A stretch of 64,000 bases of DNA from Paraflavitalea soli (GTDB taxonomy: Bacteria; Bacteroidota; Bacteroidia; Chitinophagales; Chitinophagaceae), in contig NZ_CP032157.1 in the NCBI RefSeq assembly GCF_003555545.1, forward strand, positions 2,050,546-2,114,545. Direction: 5' to 3'. This document shows positions 62,122-64,000 of the stretch, in pieces. A model generated the notes under the pieces. That model saw nothing but the letters and a program-made list of their open reading frames with translations, made no database searches and was not told the origin of the DNA. Position 1 is the first letter of the stretch. Every line of letters starts with the position of its first letter. A program made the translations under genes and the position numbers.

Positions 62122-62265
62122 ACAAAATGCAAAATACTTATTTCCATCGGCTTATGTTGTCCAAAGTTTTGGTAAACCGATTGGATATACCTCGATAGGC
62201 AGAATAGTTCCGGCGCCCGGTATTTTTATGCTGCCCACCAGGGCATCAACCAAATTGATTGCTGT

Positions 62266-64000
62266 ATGAAAAAACAATTGCTGTATGTATTATCAGGATT
62301 GCTGCTGTTCTATGGCCAGGCCATGGCACAATCCAAATCAGTTACCGGCAAGGTAATGGATGTATTGAATAACCAACCACTGGCCGGTGTCAGTATCACC
62401 ATTCCCGGAACGGTCACCGGCACCACCACCGACAGTGCCGGACTATTCCAGCTGCAGGTACCGGCATCCGCCAAAGTGATCCAGGTTTCACTGATCAATT
62501 ATTTGACACAAACCATTGAGATCAATGGAGGCCCTATGTCCATATTACTTACAGCTGCTGCCAAAGGGCTCGACGAAGTGGTAGTAGTAGGATATGGCAC
62601 CCAAAAGAAGAAAGACCTTACCGGGGCCGTGTCTACCATTGGCGCAAAAGATATAGGCGGCCGGCAAACCATCCAGGTGTCGGAGGCCCTGCAGGGAAGT
62701 ATAGCGGGTGTTTCTGTAACCCGCAGCAGCGGTGCACCGGGCGCAGGCGCCAGTATACTTATCCGCGGCATTACCACACTGGGTGCCAATAATCCGCTGA
62801 TCATACTGGATGGGGTGCCCGTGAGTAATATAGACAACGTGAACCCCAATGATGTAGAGAATATTACAGTACTGAAGGATGCTGCCAGCGCCGCCATTTA
62901 TGGTTCCAGGGGCGCTGCCGGCGTGGTACTGGTTACCACCAAACGTGCCAGGAACGGGCAAAGCAGCCTCGAATACAATTATGAATACGGCGTGCAAAAA
63001 GCGACTGCCCTGCCAGAATATGCCGATGCACCTGATTACATGCGCTATTTTAATGAACAGGCCACCAATGATGGCGCTTCCACCGGTCCGTACCCTATTG
63101 CTTTTATCAACAACTTTGCCGACAGCAACCGGCTTTACCCGGATAAGTTTCCTTTTTCCAATACCAACTGGCAAAAGACGATCATGACAGAAAAGTATGC
63201 CCCACGCTACCGGCACGACCTGGTTTTTACCATGGGCACCGGCAAGATCAAGACCAAGGCCTCCCTGGGCTATTCCAGGTCCGACGCTTTTTATGATCAC
63301 TACTCCTATGAACGCTACCTGTTCCGCATCAACAATGACCTGCAGATCAACAATAAGCTCAGCGCCAACCTCGACGTAGCTTACAAACGCACCCATACAG
63401 AATCGCCCATTGGCAATCCTATTTATGAATCACGGGTAATGCCGGCAATTTATGATGACTATTATGCCAATGGCAACTATGCTTTGGCCAAGGACGGCCG
63501 CAATCCCATTGCCCAATTGAATGAAGGAGGTACCGCTAAAACTTACCTCAACCAGATCACCGGTCGCCTGGTATTCAATTTCAAACCCATCCAGGACCTT
63601 ACATTGACAGCCTTGCTCTCTCCCACTTTTGACCTGGATAAATCAAAGACCTTTTCCAAAAGGATCCCTTTCACCAATCCCGATGGTAGCCCCAGTGCCT
63701 TCAGTAACCAGGCCAGAAGTATATTGACCGAAGGCAGAACCGATAACCTGGCTATTACAGGCCAGTTGCTGGCCGATTACACGAAGGATTTTAAAGGCGG
63801 TCATAGCCTTGGCATATTGGGTGGCTATGAAGAACTGTATAATTTCAATGAATCACTGGGAGCTTCCCGCAGTGGATTTGCACTTACAGATTTTCCTTAC
63901 CTCAATGCCGGCTCACAGGAATTACGGGATAATAGCGGCAGCGCCAGCGAATCGGCACTCCGCTCTTTCTTTGGCCGGGTGAAATACGATTTCAATAGTA
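62266..64000 (+). CDS. SusC/RagA-family TonB-linked receptor, N-terminal part (runs off the window)
   Basis: The frame starts at ATG 62266 and stays open to the last base, so the gene is cut at its 3' end; 578 codons are visible. The signal peptide (MKKQLLYVLSGLLLFYGQAMAQ) is followed directly by a carboxypeptidase-regulatory-like domain (SVTGKVMDVLNNQPLAGVSI), then the plug with DEVVVVGYGTQKKKDLTGAV, SILIRGITTLG, IILDGVPV and AAIYGSRGAAGVVLVTTK. There is no STN domain, so unlike the receptor at 6360 it should not signal through a FecR protein. A SusD gene probably follows outside the window. Confidence 0.95.
   Translation, partial: MKKQLLYVLSGLLLFYGQAMAQSKSVTGKVMDVLNNQPLAGVSITIPGTVTGTTTDSAGLFQLQVPASAKVIQVSLINYLTQTIEINGGPMSILLTAAAKGLDEVVVVGYGTQKKKDLTGAVSTIGAKDIGGRQTIQVSEALQGSIAGVSVTRSSGAPGAGASILIRGITTLGANNPLIILDGVPVSNIDNVNPNDVENITVLKDAASAAIYGSRGAAGVVLVTTKRARNGQSSLEYNYEYGVQKATALPEYADAPDYMRYFNEQATNDGASTGPYPIAFINNFADSNRLYPDKFPFSNTNWQKTIMTEKYAPRYRHDLVFTMGTGKIKTKASLGYSRSDAFYDHYSYERYLFRINNDLQINNKLSANLDVAYKRTHTESPIGNPIYESRVMPAIYDDYYANGNYALAKDGRNPIAQLNEGGTAKTYLNQITGRLVFNFKPIQDLTLTALLSPTFDLDKSKTFSKRIPFTNPDGSPSAFSNQARSILTEGRTDNLAITGQLLADYTKDFKGGHSLGILGGYEELYNFNESLGASRSGFALTDFPYLNAGSQELRDNSGSASESALRSFFGRVKYDFNS

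Noticed and set aside
1-64000. CRISPR array, tRNA or rRNA genes, riboswitches, integrase or insertion sequence
   Set aside because: I looked in the gaps between genes for spaced repeats, T-loop sequences (GTTCRAnnC in a cloverleaf) and transposase-like frames and found none that could be supported.

Overview
The window looks like chromosomal DNA of a Bacteroidota member, most probably the family Chitinophagaceae (Chitinophaga/Niastella-like). The signs are a SusC/SusD uptake locus driven by an ECF sigma factor and FecR anti-sigma factor, further TonB-dependent receptors, a DUF5686 outer-membrane protein, LytS/LytTR signalling, a RecF-DUF721 pair, absence of obvious Shine-Dalgarno sequences, and promoters of the Bacteroidota type (TTTG, about 20 nt, TAnnTTTG). 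Coding density is high. No rRNA, tRNA, CRISPR array, transposase or phage gene was seen.

Layout. 1-1.8 kb: end of a GMC oxidoreductase with its gluconate-dehydrogenase-subunit-3-like partner. 1.9-4.1 kb: two small exported proteins and ychF. 4.2-14.7 kb: complete ECF sigma / FecR / SusC / SusD / DUF4843 / PKD-like lipoprotein / TlpA thioredoxin locus without any glycan-degrading enzyme. 14.8-15.9 kb: second ECF sigma factor overlapping a membrane protein. 16-22.2 kb: RRM RNA-binding protein, CPBP protease coupled to a 56-residue remnant of an SGNH hydrolase, unknown genes flanked by a structured direct repeat, cardiolipin synthase, DoxX protein. 22.3-34 kb: TonB receptor, purC, a family I.5-type lipase, a lactonase, a toxin-antitoxin pair whose RelE-like toxin is frameshifted, trhO, DUF5686 protein. 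33.9-38.7 kb: a Crp/Fnr regulator divergent from an operon with two paralogous methyltransferases, each followed by a small helical protein, plus DUF983 and a SulP transporter; a perfect palindrome sits in the divergent promoter. 38.7-43.2 kb: penicillin acylase homologue, then about 1 kb without long genes but with three strong intrinsic terminators, a REP-like inverted repeat and a candidate 33-residue membrane peptide. 43.2-56 kb: housekeeping and cofactor genes (bioF-like, miaE, recF, DUF721, folP, DUF1599, KAS III) interrupted by a transglutaminase / LytS / LytTR signalling operon. 56-64 kb: FtsX/MacB-like permease, histidine kinase, DUF3592-like protein, a membrane-spanning protein with an HTH-like cytoplasmic module and PKD-like outer domain, and divergent from it the start of another SusC gene running off the window.

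How the parts work together: the 4.2-14.7 kb genes form one regulated outer-membrane import system. The Crp/Fnr block probably forms a regulon of its own centred on methylation and anion transport. The 49.6-53.3 kb genes form a sensor/regulator unit. Function statements are homology judgements made by eye from the translated sequence; no database search was possible.
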